Under the pieces are notes generated by a model. It did no database searches. It saw only the letters and a list, made by a program, of their open reading frames with translations, and was not told the DNA's origin. A DNA stretch of 64,000 nucleotides. Source: Paenibacillaceae bacterium. GTDB taxonomy: Bacteria; Bacillota; Bacilli; Paenibacillales; Paenibacillaceae. Location: contig REGQ01000022.1 in assembly GCA_004134985.1 (NCBI GenBank), positions 41,738 to 105,737 on the forward strand. Direction: 5' to 3'. Shown here one piece after another: positions 1 through 8,801 of the stretch; within the stretch, counting starts at the first letter, position 1, and each line of letters begins with the position of its first letter. The position numbers were made by a program, and so were the translations under genes.

Positions 1-546
1 AATCGAGCCCCAGCCGACATGCTGCCATATATCCGAAGTGATATAGATCGAACGGAAAAATTCCGGATGCCCAAGCAGTGCCGTTCGCTCCATGCCAAGC
101 CATACGAGCATATCTACGATCATGCCGTCCCGGGCGGCAAACTGGGTGATCATGCCACAGATGACGATCAGGGAGATGAAATGAGGCAAATAAGTGATCG
201 TCTGCACGAGACGTTTGAAAAACCGTCCGGCGATCTCATTGATCAGCAATGCGAACACAATCGGAGCAGGGAAACCAAACAGCAGTTGATAGAAATTCAG
301 CAGCAGTGTATTTTTGAGCAGCCGCCAGAAGTAATAGCTGGAGAAGAAGTCCTCGAAATGCTTGAAACCGATCCATGGGCTGTTCCATACACCCTCTGCG
401 ATCTGAAAGTTTTTGAAAGCAATCGTGGCGCCATACATCGGAAAGTAATGAAACAACGTATAAAATAGCAGAACAGGCACAATCATCAATATAAGATACT
501 TATTAACCCGAAACTCCCGCGCAAGATGGGAACCAAGTTGCTTCAT
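1..546 (-). CDS. LplB/YtcP-type ABC sugar permease, partial at the left edge
   Basis: The first 182 codons of a binding-protein-dependent transport permease; the gene runs off the left edge. It starts at ATG 546 with an AGGAGG site just upstream. Residues about 18-38 form the first membrane segment, followed by the FHYFPMYGATIAFKNF stretch typical of LplB/YtcP proteins and a second hydrophobic block after KRLVQTITYLPHF. The family forms the inner-membrane channel of carbohydrate importers with an LplC partner and an LplA lipoprotein; here the lipoprotein gene lies 68 bp upstream in the same operon. The EAA loop is outside the window. The paralogue at 29392-30354 shares the same architecture. 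Confidence 0.93.
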   Translation of the reverse strand, partial: MKQLGSHLAREFRVNKYLILMIVPVLLFYTLFHYFPMYGATIAFKNFQIAEGVWNSPWIGFKHFEDFFSSYYFWRLLKNTLLLNFYQLLFGFPAPIVFALLINEIAGRFFKRLVQTITYLPHFISLIVICGMITQFAARDGMIVDMLVWLGMERTALLGHPEFFRSIYITSDIWQHVGWGSI

Positions 547-614
547 CCCCGGTGCCTCCTCCTTTCCTATTCGCTGCTGTATTGATGAGGGGGACGTTAT
601 TCCCCATATCTCGC

Positions 615-2246
615 TCAGGATTTCGCATTATACCGCTCCAGCGCTTCCTGGTTGATCTGAATCGCCCGTTCGATGTTCATTTTCTTAAGCTGCGCGGCAA
701 ATTTGTCAAAACCGCTGATGGGCTCCGCCCCTAATACAAACTTCAGAAACATCTCATCCACATACGTTTTGACCTCCGCCATAATGGTGGACAGTTCTGC
801 AGCATCCTGAACGCTGACACGCGGCATCTGAACTTTCAACGCATTCTGTTCATAAGTGGAATACAGCTTCGCCGCTTCTGTCTGCTGCGGAAAACCGTAG
901 TATTGCTCTGTGAACCTATCGTCTCCGACAAAGCCCGGCGATGGCTGGGACACCCGCAAATATTTGGACAGCGCTTCGCCTACAGACAGTTTATCCGGAT
1001 TGTTCATGATCAGATCGGAATAACGGGGATAGCCGTTGTCGTCGCTATAGGTCACGCCCTCCACCCCAAACTGTTTCAACATGTTCCCTTCATCCGAATA
1101 AAAGTAGTCAAGCCATTGCGCCGACAACTCGGGATGTTTGTTGCCTGGAGTAATGGCAGCACTGCCGCTTCCCCGATATTCATAGGCCCGGTTCATAAAG
1201 AATGGCTGATCGCCTGCCGCAAACACTGGAAACTGTGCAGCCACCAGATCATAAGCGGGTTCCTTCTCCCGGCCTGCCGCCAAATATTTGCCCATTCCGC
1301 TGCCGATCGAGGCGACGAAAGCGCCAGTCTGTCCGTTGATGATTTTCGTATCCAGCGACTTAGCATCCTGCGTGGGAAAATCCGGGTCAAGCAGTCCGTC
1401 TGCATACCATTGGTGCAGCAGCGCCAGATAGTCCTTATAGGCTGGCTCAAGCGGTCCATATTTGACCGTTCCTTCATCCTGGTAGAATCCCGTCCCAATG
1501 CCGTACGCCCCGTTAAAGAACTCCCGCTCAAAGTTCCCGATCACCATGCTTAGCGGCGTGGCGGCACCTTTCCTGGTCTTGAACTGCTGGAGCACTTCTG
1601 TCCAATCCGATATCGTAACCGGAACGTCCAAATTCAGTTCATCGAGCCAATCCTTGCGCAGCATCAATCCGGCGCTGACAATATTCAGTTGACCTGCACC
1701 GATTGCGGGAAAGGCGTAGATTACGCCATCGTCAGTGGTCAACTGCTTCAAGATGTCAGGGTGCCTGTCAAGATAACGCTGTAAATTCGGAGCGTGCTCG
1801 CGAATAAGATCATTAAGCGGGATGATGACTTGATCCGCCAGCGCCTTCTCCGGCCCGCCAGGGTAGGTGGTGTAATTGTATTCAATCAGATCAGGCAGAT
1901 TGCCCGAAGCGATCATCAGGTTGAATTGCTGGGCTTCCCCGCCTACCGCTGGATGGCGAAAGTCGATGCGCACATTGGAACGCTTCTCAAGCTCCTGGAA
2001 CAGCAGCGTTTCACCCATGCTTTTCAAGCTGCGAGCGGCATCGGGATGCAGCGCTACATAATAAGACAACGTTACCGGCTCCATGTTGTTCTCTGTATTC
2101 TCATTACCGTCTTGCTTAACTGCCGTTGCCGGCGGCGTTTGTTCTGTCTTCTGAGCGCAACCCGCCAGAAGTGCGGTAATTAGCATCATACTTAATACGG
2201 CACATGATATTTTTCCAAACCCGCTTCTCGTATGCTTACATCTCAT
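615..2246 (-). CDS. LplA-type extracellular solute-binding lipoprotein
   Basis: A 543-residue solute-binding protein of the large family found with LplB/LplC permeases. It has a basic N-region, a hydrophobic segment and a lipobox LLAGC ending at Cys30, so it should be lipid-anchored outside the membrane. The mature part shows the usual features: a LRKDWLDELNL segment, an EFFNGAYGIG region and a C-terminal LKKMNIERAIQINQEALERYN helix. It starts at ATG 2246 with a GGGAGG site. It lies between the FAD oxidoreductase gene (53 bp upstream) and the permease gene (68 bp downstream), so it is in one operon with them. The ligand is unknown; a carbohydrate or glycoside is inferred from the family. Confidence 0.93.
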   Translation of the reverse strand: MRCKHTRSGFGKISCAVLSMMLITALLAGCAQKTEQTPPATAVKQDGNENTENNMEPVTLSYYVALHPDAARSLKSMGETLLFQELEKRSNVRIDFRHPAVGGEAQQFNLMIASGNLPDLIEYNYTTYPGGPEKALADQVIIPLNDLIREHAPNLQRYLDRHPDILKQLTTDDGVIYAFPAIGAGQLNIVSAGLMLRKDWLDELNLDVPVTISDWTEVLQQFKTRKGAATPLSMVIGNFEREFFNGAYGIGTGFYQDEGTVKYGPLEPAYKDYLALLHQWYADGLLDPDFPTQDAKSLDTKIINGQTGAFVASIGSGMGKYLAAGREKEPAYDLVAAQFPVFAAGDQPFFMNRAYEYRGSGSAAITPGNKHPELSAQWLDYFYSDEGNMLKQFGVEGVTYSDDNGYPRYSDLIMNNPDKLSVGEALSKYLRVSQPSPGFVGDDRFTEQYYGFPQQTEAAKLYSTYEQNALKVQMPRVSVQDAAELSTIMAEVKTYVDEMFLKFVLGAEPISGFDKFAAQLKKMNIERAIQINQEALERYNAKS

Positions 2247-2299
2247 ATGAACAATGCCTCCCTATTGTATATCGTGACCGTTCCTCCTGATGGCAGCGC

Positions 2300-4159
2300 C
2301 TAACTCCAGCGCTTCAGCCATAAATGCACTGCGCGGCGGATGATCGGGCTCATCGGATAACGCCAGCCATGCGCCTGGCATGATTTCAGCAGAATGGACA
2401 GCTCCCGCTCCTTCGTAAGCGCATTCAATTTTGCGGCAATGTCAGCCCTCAGCGAGCTGCAGCCCTCCCCAATGCGCAGCAAAGCCATAATGGAGAAAGA
2501 GTAATATTGAAAATCGAGTTCTTCACGATCATTAATAAACTCATCATTATGATAGCCATCCCCCCACTCCCCCCGACTGTCAGCCACTGCGACCAAGTCC
2601 GGTACCATCTCCTGGTCCTGCAGCTTGCCGAGCAGATAGATCGCTGCCAGGGCGCGGGCAATATTGTACTTGCGGCTTGTCTGGGGGACAAAAGCATCCC
2701 GTTCTCTTACGATGCTGCGCAGCACAGGCAATGCAAGCGGATCACCAAGCAGGCCAAGCGCGAGTGCGCTGTGCTTGCGCAGATGCTCCCGGCCGGCTTC
2801 GAGCATCCACAACCGCAGATCGGGACGAATGGCGTGATCAAGCCGTTTGGCTGACCAGATCGCTATGCCTGGCTTGGTGCTGTCCAAGCCGGCGCGGATC
2901 GTTTCGACATCGCTCATCCAGCCCACAACCCGATTGTGTTCGTCCTCCTTATGCTGCGTATCTTTCATGCCGACATCATTATCCTTACGGTAACAGCCGG
3001 TTGTCGTCAAGACAGCCAGCAGCTTATTATAATCAATGTCGCGTACGGCAATCCCGTCTTTCATCGCGATCGATACCGCCGCCGCCGCTGCTTCTCCGCA
3101 TTTCTGCATATCCCGCTTCATGCGGATTGCGGTAGTGAAGTCATGATCCAGCGCGATGCACCGCCCAGCTGTCAGCAGACCGTCAAAGCCGCGCGGGATC
3201 AAGGCGCCGAGCGGAACCGGGATGGACAGATTCATCCCCCACAAACTCGCAACAACGCTCCAGTCCTGCAAGGTCTCACTCTCCAGCGCCATGTCTTTGC
3301 TATGGCTATCCAGATTTGAATAGGCGTAGAAAATCGGCTTGCTGGTGACCTTGCCGGACAAATAGGCAGGAAGCGTCACATTCTCCTCTCCCACAATGCA
3401 TCGGCTCTCCCGGATGCCGAGCAGCGGTGCAGTCCGCAACAAACGCCTGCTATCCTCATAATTTTCCATCAGGTGTGTAGGGAGGGTCGATGAATCAATG
3501 ATAGCAGCGCTCATCGCGCGGGCATCGGTAGCATCGACATAACCGGCATCGGTATAGTAATGCTTTACCCGCTTGCCCTCGACCAGCATGACAGCGTTGG
3601 AGTACGGCTGCATCATGCCATCGAGCTCTCTACCCATGCGGGTAGCGCAGCCTGCGGCCGCACACACTTCGGCATTCCCGGTGCAATCAATGATGAAGCG
3701 GGCTGCGGTTGAGTGCGTGCCTTCTGGTCCGGCCCAACGCAAGCCGAGCACCCGATTGCCATCCAGGTAAACACCGGTAACCGAAGATTCATAGGCTATC
3801 TTGCAGCCAGCCAATAGCGCTTCACGTTCCAATACCACTTTTTTCAGTTCACTGTTAATGCCGTTTGACTTCGTATATCCTTGCTTCTCCAAGGCGGCAA
3901 CAGCCTCATCCAACTGTTCATAGAGCCCGCCCTTGGAGCCAAAATAATAATTTAATACCGCTCCCGATGTGCCGGTTCCACCCATAGCGTTCATCCGTTC
4001 GATGCCGAGCACGCGCAAACCGCTTCTGCCGGCAGTGATAGCAGCTATCGCACCAGCGGTTCCAAGCCCAACTATAATCACATCATAGTTTTCCGTGAAG
4101 TTGTACGATGGAAGCGGACGGCGGACAGCCTGCTTATTGATCAGTTGCGACAATTGCAT
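2300..4159 (-). CDS. FAD-dependent oxidoreductase (FAD_oxidored family) with HEAT-like C-terminal part
   Basis: About 619 residues. The N-terminal Rossmann motif VIIVGLGTAGAIAA and the following ERMNAMGGTGTSG match the FAD-dependent oxidoreductases often found in Paenibacillus sugar-utilisation loci. A later LTAGRCIALDH segment is the second FAD-contacting motif. After about residue 440 the protein changes to helical pairs (SALALGLLGDPLALPVLRS, ARALAAIYLLGKLQDQEMVPDL) that resemble HEAT/PBS-lyase repeats. ATG 4159 is preferred because GAGGAGAG precedes it; an upstream ATG at 4219 lies deeper in the previous gene. With this start the gene overlaps its upstream neighbour by 26 bp, which suggests translational coupling. 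The substrate is unknown. Confidence 0.85.
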   Translation of the reverse strand: MQLSQLINKQAVRRPLPSYNFTENYDVIIVGLGTAGAIAAITAGRSGLRVLGIERMNAMGGTGTSGAVLNYYFGSKGGLYEQLDEAVAALEKQGYTKSNGINSELKKVVLEREALLAGCKIAYESSVTGVYLDGNRVLGLRWAGPEGTHSTAARFIIDCTGNAEVCAAAGCATRMGRELDGMMQPYSNAVMLVEGKRVKHYYTDAGYVDATDARAMSAAIIDSSTLPTHLMENYEDSRRLLRTAPLLGIRESRCIVGEENVTLPAYLSGKVTSKPIFYAYSNLDSHSKDMALESETLQDWSVVASLWGMNLSIPVPLGALIPRGFDGLLTAGRCIALDHDFTTAIRMKRDMQKCGEAAAAAVSIAMKDGIAVRDIDYNKLLAVLTTTGCYRKDNDVGMKDTQHKEDEHNRVVGWMSDVETIRAGLDSTKPGIAIWSAKRLDHAIRPDLRLWMLEAGREHLRKHSALALGLLGDPLALPVLRSIVRERDAFVPQTSRKYNIARALAAIYLLGKLQDQEMVPDLVAVADSRGEWGDGYHNDEFINDREELDFQYYSFSIMALLRIGEGCSSLRADIAAKLNALTKERELSILLKSCQAHGWRYPMSPIIRRAVHLWLKRWS

Positions 4160-4988
4160 GATGGCCTCTCTCCTCGCTGTAGACATAACCGGCATCCATC
4201 GCCTGAAGCGGGTTCGCATAAGCTCCCGAAGGCAGTGACACCCAGCCGGGGCGATAACATCGCGGACCAGCCTCCCGTTTGATATGCATCACATCAGCGA
4301 CACTCGTCATCGTCCATTGCTGCAGCGATGCGGGCCGACAAGACCAGAAACGGTGCAGCTTACTTCTAGCTGCCGTCCAGTCATCATGAAGATCAATCGT
4401 TAGCTTCAGCAGCAATTCCCCTGGATAAAAGCCCTGTTCAAGACGAACGCCGCCAACCCCGTTCAGATCAGGAAGCTGATCAATTGCTTCATGCTGCTTC
4501 GTGTGATGAAGAAGAGCGTGGATGCTTTTGACCGCTGTCTCTTGTGGCGAATACGGTGTATATCTGCCCGACATTGTTGTATCCACAATTTGTCTCACTG
4601 TAAGTTCACGCAATCCGGAAACATCGCCCAACAGGACACGGAAGCCGACACCGTCTTCTTCTATTGATATGATTTCCGTCAGCAGGTGTATGTCCAATTC
4701 CTCCTCCTTGATGAGCTGGAACAACACCGGAGCCAGACCGGGGGGATTCGCCTGCCCATGAAGCAGCAGCTTTCTCCTTGCCAACTCCCCGGCATATCTT
4801 ATGGAAATTGCTGTATGGGGCGGACTGCTCCAGTTTTCCCCGGAATGAAGGCTTTGAATAAATTCATGGCCGACACTAGTGCTCGGCTCCACTACCATCA
4901 CATCTCGTCTGGCAGCGCATGCCAGGCCGATGCCTGCAAACGTGGCCCCGATCACCAGTATGGGCTGATGCGGATGAACTCCGCTCAT
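4134..4988 (-). CDS. FAD/NAD-binding oxidoreductase-like protein
   Basis: About 284 residues, starting at ATG 4988 behind AGGAGAGAGGGGG; a longer frame to 5051 lacks such a site. The N-terminus has a beta-alpha-beta dinucleotide fold (ILVIGATFAGIGLACAARR, then VMVVEPSTSVGHEF), with the glycine pattern slightly changed from GxGxxG. A VDTTMSGRYTPYSPQETAVKS stretch resembles the mid-region of FAD_oxidored proteins. It is much shorter than the partner encoded downstream (2300-4159), so it may be a subunit or a reduced paralogue. It is the first gene of the operon that ends with the permease at the left edge. Function beyond nucleotide binding is inferred. Confidence 0.75.
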   Translation of the reverse strand: MSGVHPHQPILVIGATFAGIGLACAARRDVMVVEPSTSVGHEFIQSLHSGENWSSPPHTAISIRYAGELARRKLLLHGQANPPGLAPVLFQLIKEEELDIHLLTEIISIEEDGVGFRVLLGDVSGLRELTVRQIVDTTMSGRYTPYSPQETAVKSIHALLHHTKQHEAIDQLPDLNGVGGVRLEQGFYPGELLLKLTIDLHDDWTAARSKLHRFWSCRPASLQQWTMTSVADVMHIKREAGPRCYRPGWVSLPSGAYANPLQAMDAGYVYSEERGHHAIVATDQ

Positions 4989-5370
4989 TTTGAACTGCCC
5001 CCTCTCTCCTGCTTGGTTGTACTTTGCGATCGCACTTTCAGTGTATGGCAACAGCTATTCCCCGAACATCCCCATTTCGCATGGTGGAGCACCATTCCCG
5101 TCGCGATGCCATGCCCATTCCATGCTGTCAATGCTCAATTGATGACAATAGCCAGGTTAACCGCGCTGATGAAGGGGAGGAACAATTGGAATGCAAATAA
5201 AAAAGAGACCCAAGCAAGGCAAGTTTGGGAACGTTATGACATTCCCGGGCTTGTCCCTCTGGCTCTCTTTATGTTTGGTGCGAATTTTATTAAAGCAGCT
5301 TCATTTGCTGTTGCACTGATGCCTCAGGGCATCATGTGTCATAGTCAATAGACAGTGTCCAATTTTATCA
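4989..5370. other. Intergenic stretch without a recognised gene
   Basis: No gene with a ribosome-binding site or recognisable protein was found here. The promoter of the minus-strand oxidoreductase and transport operon should lie in the left part. A plus-strand frame crosses most of it but runs antisense into the oxidoreductase gene and shows no family features. Confidence 0.5.
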
Positions 5371-5403
5371 AATAAAAAAAGTCCACAATTCATTAGTGGA
5401 CTT
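5371..5403 (-). terminator. Rho-independent terminator of the collagen-like gene
   Basis: The inverted repeat AAGTCCAC / GTGGACTT (5379-5386 and 5396-5403) with a 9-nt loop is followed, on the minus strand, by a run of seven T and then ATTT. It lies 48 bp after the stop codon of the gene at 5451-6734. Confidence 0.85.
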
Positions 5404-5450
5404 GAACATGATACTCTGCACCTGTTCGCCAACAATAATTAGCGATTTCC

Positions 5451-6734
5451 CTAGCTGCCGGTCAATTGATGAACCGACCATACGACCCCCTTGTTATTGC
5501 CAATGTCCATAGAGGCAGTTAATCCTTCGGCGATATAATGCAATGCAAGGGAATCGCCCGCATTAAGCTCAACTTCTCCTTCCAAAGTAACGGTACCGCT
5601 GCTAATAATTGTGCGTAAAGTAAGGACGAGTGCAATATTTACATCTAATACAGGGATCGTCCCTGAAATGAGATCGGTTGCTATTGGCGATATACGCTGA
5701 ACAGCAAAGTATGGATTGACGTCGGCGCCAAGAGAAATGCTACTGGCTTTAGTCGATTTGTAGTTTATCGTTGCTTTGATGGCATACTTTCCTGTCGCAG
5801 GCACCGTATATTCGCCTGATTGTGCGTCAAAACCTTCCCCCGGATAATATGGGGATGAAGTACTCCAATTCATCAATTGCGTTGACGATGAAACGGTTGT
5901 ATTGCTGAGGAACGCGGAAAAGCCCTGCTTCGCATAATTGGGTTCACCGGGCTCACCCTGCGGGCCTGCTGGCCCAATTGGCCCTATCGGTCCCTGCGGA
6001 CCTGTCGCTCCTGCTGGCCCTGCCGATCCCGCTGGCCCCGGATCACCCTGCGGACCTGTGGCACCTGCCGGTCCTGTCGATCCCGCTGGCCCCGGAACTC
6101 CAGTCGGCCCTTGATCGCCCTTCTCTCCCTTTGATCCCGAAGATCCACTCGATCCGCTTGTTCCTTGCTCACCCTTCTCTCCCTTTGGCCCTGAAGGTCC
6201 AGCCGGTCCTTGATCGCCTTTATCCCCTTTTGGCCCTGCTGGCCCTTGATCGCCTTTTTCTCCCTTTGCAGCAGGGAGATCCGTATTCGTTTGCTTCGGC
6301 ATGACGATGCTGACCGTATTGTGCTTTTGTATCCAACGAATGTCTACTTCCAACGCATCTGCCAAGAAGCGAACAGGCAGCATGACATGATTACGGATGA
6401 GTTGACCAGGCACCTGCAATTCCACTTGCGAGGATTGGTCTCCGTTCCATACCGTAGCCACAGACTCTCCAACCTTAACGACTGCTTTCCTGTCGTTTTT
6501 ACTAATGGTTGCAGTCTGTGTCCCCTGATCCCATTGCAAAGAAGCGTCTAACAACCCTGCGGTAAGCCGCAGTGGTATAAGCACCGTCTGATTGATCATC
6601 ACAGGTTCGACCACGGTTGGAACTTTCTCTCCGTTCACTTCCAGTATAATGCCTGCCGCATGGCTAGTAGCGGAAATTCCCATTGTAACACATACAATGA
6701 GCAAAATAGTGAGCAGCCAATTCTTCATTCGCAT
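5451..6734 (-). CDS. Secreted collagen-like protein with copper-amine-oxidase-type N-terminal domain
   Basis: 427 residues from ATG 6734, chosen because AAGGAGG lies 8-10 nt upstream. Residues 1-27 are a cleavable signal peptide (hydrophobic core, then SHAAG). Residues about 30-145 match the copper amine oxidase N-terminal (stalk-like) domain common in Paenibacillus surface proteins, with paired [17 protein letters not shown] and [19 protein letters not shown] motifs. Residues about 155-270 are uninterrupted Gly-X-Y collagen triplets rich in GEKGDQ and GPAGPQ. The last 150 residues form a beta-rich head ([17 protein letters not shown]) that resembles the C1q/TNF-like heads of BclA-type spore filaments. 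It is monocistronic with its own terminator. A trimeric surface or spore-coat fibre is inferred. Confidence 0.88.
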   Translation of the reverse strand: MRMKNWLLTILLIVCVTMGISATSHAAGIILEVNGEKVPTVVEPVMINQTVLIPLRLTAGLLDASLQWDQGTQTATISKNDRKAVVKVGESVATVWNGDQSSQVELQVPGQLIRNHVMLPVRFLADALEVDIRWIQKHNTVSIVMPKQTNTDLPAAKGEKGDQGPAGPKGDKGDQGPAGPSGPKGEKGEQGTSGSSGSSGSKGEKGDQGPTGVPGPAGSTGPAGATGPQGDPGPAGSAGPAGATGPQGPIGPIGPAGPQGEPGEPNYAKQGFSAFLSNTTVSSSTQLMNWSTSSPYYPGEGFDAQSGEYTVPATGKYAIKATINYKSTKASSISLGADVNPYFAVQRISPIATDLISGTIPVLDVNIALVLTLRTIISSGTVTLEGEVELNAGDSLALHYIAEGLTASMDIGNNKGVVWSVHQLTGS

Positions 6735-7068
6735 GAGACATATCCTCCTTATTAATGTTAAAACTATTATAACAGCACAATAATAATATAAATGTAATCC
6801 AGAACACATTGTTGGCATCTTTTTAATTATCGGTTCTCTTAAACTTTTGAAGCACAGCGGAGTTTGTCCCCTAAGACAGTTGCCTCTTTTCTCAATCCAT
6901 CATACCCATTGCCAGAAACGCTTAAATCGCCAACCGCTCGGCATTCTCCTTATCTCCATATCTCCATACAAGCGTCCTGACATAAACAAAGAGGCTATGC
7001 CATGCAGCGTCCCCTAAGCCGCATATACGTAGCGCTGCACCACCTCATCCATGCATCCCAACATGGAA
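6735..7068. other. Intergenic stretch upstream of the collagen-like gene
   Basis: It is AT-rich near the collagen-like gene start (TTATAATAG on the minus strand at about 6765-6775 could be a -10 box). No gene was recognised in the rest. Confidence 0.4.
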
Positions 7069-7098
7069 AAACCGGCAAGAGCAGCATCGCTCTTACCG
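7069..7098 (-). terminator. Probable rho-independent terminator
   Basis: On the minus strand CGGTAAGAGC pairs with GCTCTTGCCG around a 6-nt loop, followed by GGTTTTTCC. A near copy of this hairpin ends the gene at 12696. It follows a 24-codon frame at 7121-7195. Confidence 0.65.
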
Positions 7099-7120
7099 TG
7101 CAGTCATCCTAATATAAAAT

Positions 7121-7195
7121 TTATAACGCCGACGTAATAACGCCATTCTCATCCCTAAAAAATTGAAGGGTCTGGTAGTTTCGGCCATCCCCCAT
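7121..7195 (-). CDS. Candidate 24-residue small protein
   Basis: A very short frame from ATG 7195 to TAA 7121. Support comes from context: CGGAGGG lies 8 nt before the ATG, and a terminator-like hairpin (7069-7098) begins 22 bp after the stop. The predicted product is polar (central residues NYQTLQFFRDENGV) without a signal or membrane segment. I do not recognise it. It could also be the tail of a gene truncated by the repeats and IS element just upstream. Confidence 0.35.
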   Translation of the reverse strand: MGDGRNYQTLQFFRDENGVITSAL

Positions 7196-7293
7196 CAATC
7201 ATTCCCTCCGCCCAGGCGAACCCCTGACCTCATCACTTTTCAAGGCTTGCTATAAAAATTTGAACGAAAGAAGTGCTATCAGGGAGAAATCAT

Positions 7294-7357
7294 TGTATTT
7301 TGCACAACTTTTCCACACGAAAAAGGAAATTCTCGTGAAATTGCTGTATATTATGCA
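7294..7357 (+). repeat. 64-bp direct repeat, left copy flanking the IS element
   Basis: It begins TGTATTTTGCACAACTTTTC and ends GCTGTATATTATGCA. It is repeated at 8601-8664 with 4 mismatches in 64 positions. The IS element lies exactly between the two copies, with the IS ends overlapping the repeat ends by 2 bp. Confidence 0.85.
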
Positions 7358-8602
7358 GGCGTGTTGATTTACCAAAAAAAGGGGTGAGAAAGGTCGCCAT
7401 TTCGGGTAATGGAAAGTACTACCAAACCAAACCGAAATGAGGCGACCTCATGAATAAGCATACCCCCTTTTTAGATATTTTGAAACAAGTACTTACGGAA
7501 GAAGAAGTAAAAGAGCTGACGGGACAGACGAATTATACGGACACGGGAAACAAACTCACGGTCTACGTCCTATTACAATATCTCGCGCAAGCCTGTTACC
7601 TGGGGTGGGAAAGTTTTCGGGCTTGTGCAAGACAGGCCCCCACGAATGGTCTCATTCCCGTGCATTATTCCGCGCTCTCCGGGAAAGCGGGTGACGTACC
7701 GTATGACGTATTCAAACGCGTTTTTAACCTGATCATTAAAAAATGTAACCGTGCAACCCGGCGTCATCTGAATCTTCCGAAAGATTTGCTGCTCATCGAC
7801 TCCACCACGGTCACCGCTCCCACCTCGCAATTGCCGTGGGCACCCTACAAAAAATTTAGAGCGGGAATTAAGCTGCATGTTGCCCTGTCCCATGGCCAGC
7901 ATTCCCCTGTTCAGGTTGAGGAAACGATTGCGAAGCGCCATGACGCGCCATTAGGAGAAGTATTGGCGGATCGGCGCTACATTTTGGTGCAGGACCGGGC
8001 CTATGGAAAAATCGCTAGACTGGATCACTATTTTGAGAGTAAAACAGTCCTTTGTGATTCGGCTGAAAGACAATTTGCACCTCGTCAAGCCGCGTAAACT
8101 CCAGCGGCAGGCTTGCGGAAAAACGAAGATTGTGCGCGACATCACCTGCTATATTGGGCAAAAAAAGTGGCAATCCACCAAGCGCCACCGCGTCGTTGAA
8201 TTTGAAAATAATAAGGGAGAGATCATCCGGGTCGCGACCGACCTAAGAAAAGAGTCCCCTCATGAAATCGCTGAGATTTACAAAGCCCGCTGGCAAATCG
8301 AAGTCTTTTTCCGATGGATCAAACAGCATCTGAACGTGCCTCAATTATTTGGAACCACGGAAAATGCGGTCTACGGCCAGTTGTTCGTAGCGCTTACCGT
8401 GTATGTCCTTTTAAAGTGGTTATTTGATGCCGTCCATCCTAACGTTCCCCTGTTCATGCAGCTCACCTTTTGGGAGTTTATGGGACGTTGGCGCGTCTTT
8501 AGCCTGCCCGTGGAGTGGCAAGTCCAGTTCAGCCTACTTCGGAAAAAAACAGGTGATTTCTGCGAATTAACCGTCCCATAATCTGGATAATCAACACGCC
8601 TG
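7356..8602 (+). mobile_element. IS4-family insertion sequence, about 1.25 kb
   Basis: The ends are perfect 14-bp inverted repeats, CAGGCGTGTTGATT at 7356-7369 and its complement at 8589-8602. One transposase reading frame (7450-8581) fills the element but is interrupted by a frameshift. No clean short target duplication is visible: the flanks read TATTATG and TATTTTG, which differ at one base. The element sits between two 64-bp repeat copies. Confidence 0.85.
7450..8581 (+). pseudogene. IS4-family DDE transposase, frameshifted
   Basis: The first part (7450 to about 8045) carries the first two acidic motifs, LLIDSTTV and LVQDRAYG. The second part, in the +2 frame to 8581, carries the third in YKARWQIEVFFRWIKQHL (a Y-R-E-K-like signature). 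The frames join if one base is removed from the A4 run at 8041-8044, giving continuous DHYFES-KQSFVIRLKDN. Moving between these frames needs a +1 shift, unlike the -1 programmed shifts of many IS elements, so a single-base insertion is the simplest reading. Total length of about 377 residues fits IS4 transposases. The element is probably unable to move on its own. Confidence 0.85.
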
Positions 8603-8664
8603 TATTTTGTACAACTTTTCCACACACAGAAGGAAATTCTCGTGAAATTGCTGTATATTATGCA
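8601..8664 (+). repeat. 64-bp direct repeat, right copy, with a diverged third unit to about 8730
   Basis: Second copy of the repeat at 7294-7357. The sequence directly after it (8665 to about 8730) resembles a further, diverged unit: CAACAATT, then GGACTTTTC, AAAATCCTGCAG, and CAACAATTT again. The locus therefore looks like a short tandem array of about 64-bp units. Confidence 0.75.
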
Positions 8665-8801
8665 ACAATTCTTAAGAAAAATGGACTTTTCAAGTAAAAT
8701 CCTGCAGTTTATACAACAATTTCACTTTTGCCGCGGTGATCCTTATTGGTGTTGCGGTTTCTGGACCGGCGCCCGCGGGAGCAAAGAAACTTTGATGCTG
8801 C

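Noticed and set aside
19..468. Plus-strand 149-codon frame
   Set aside because: It is antisense to the permease fragment, which has clear family motifs and a ribosome-binding site.
4686..5351. Plus-strand 221-codon frame
   Set aside because: Half of it is antisense to an oxidoreductase gene; no ribosome-binding site and no family features in the rest.
8003..8100. Programmed frameshift in the IS4 transposase
   Set aside because: A +1 shift is needed and there is only an A4 run; a one-base insertion explains the break better.
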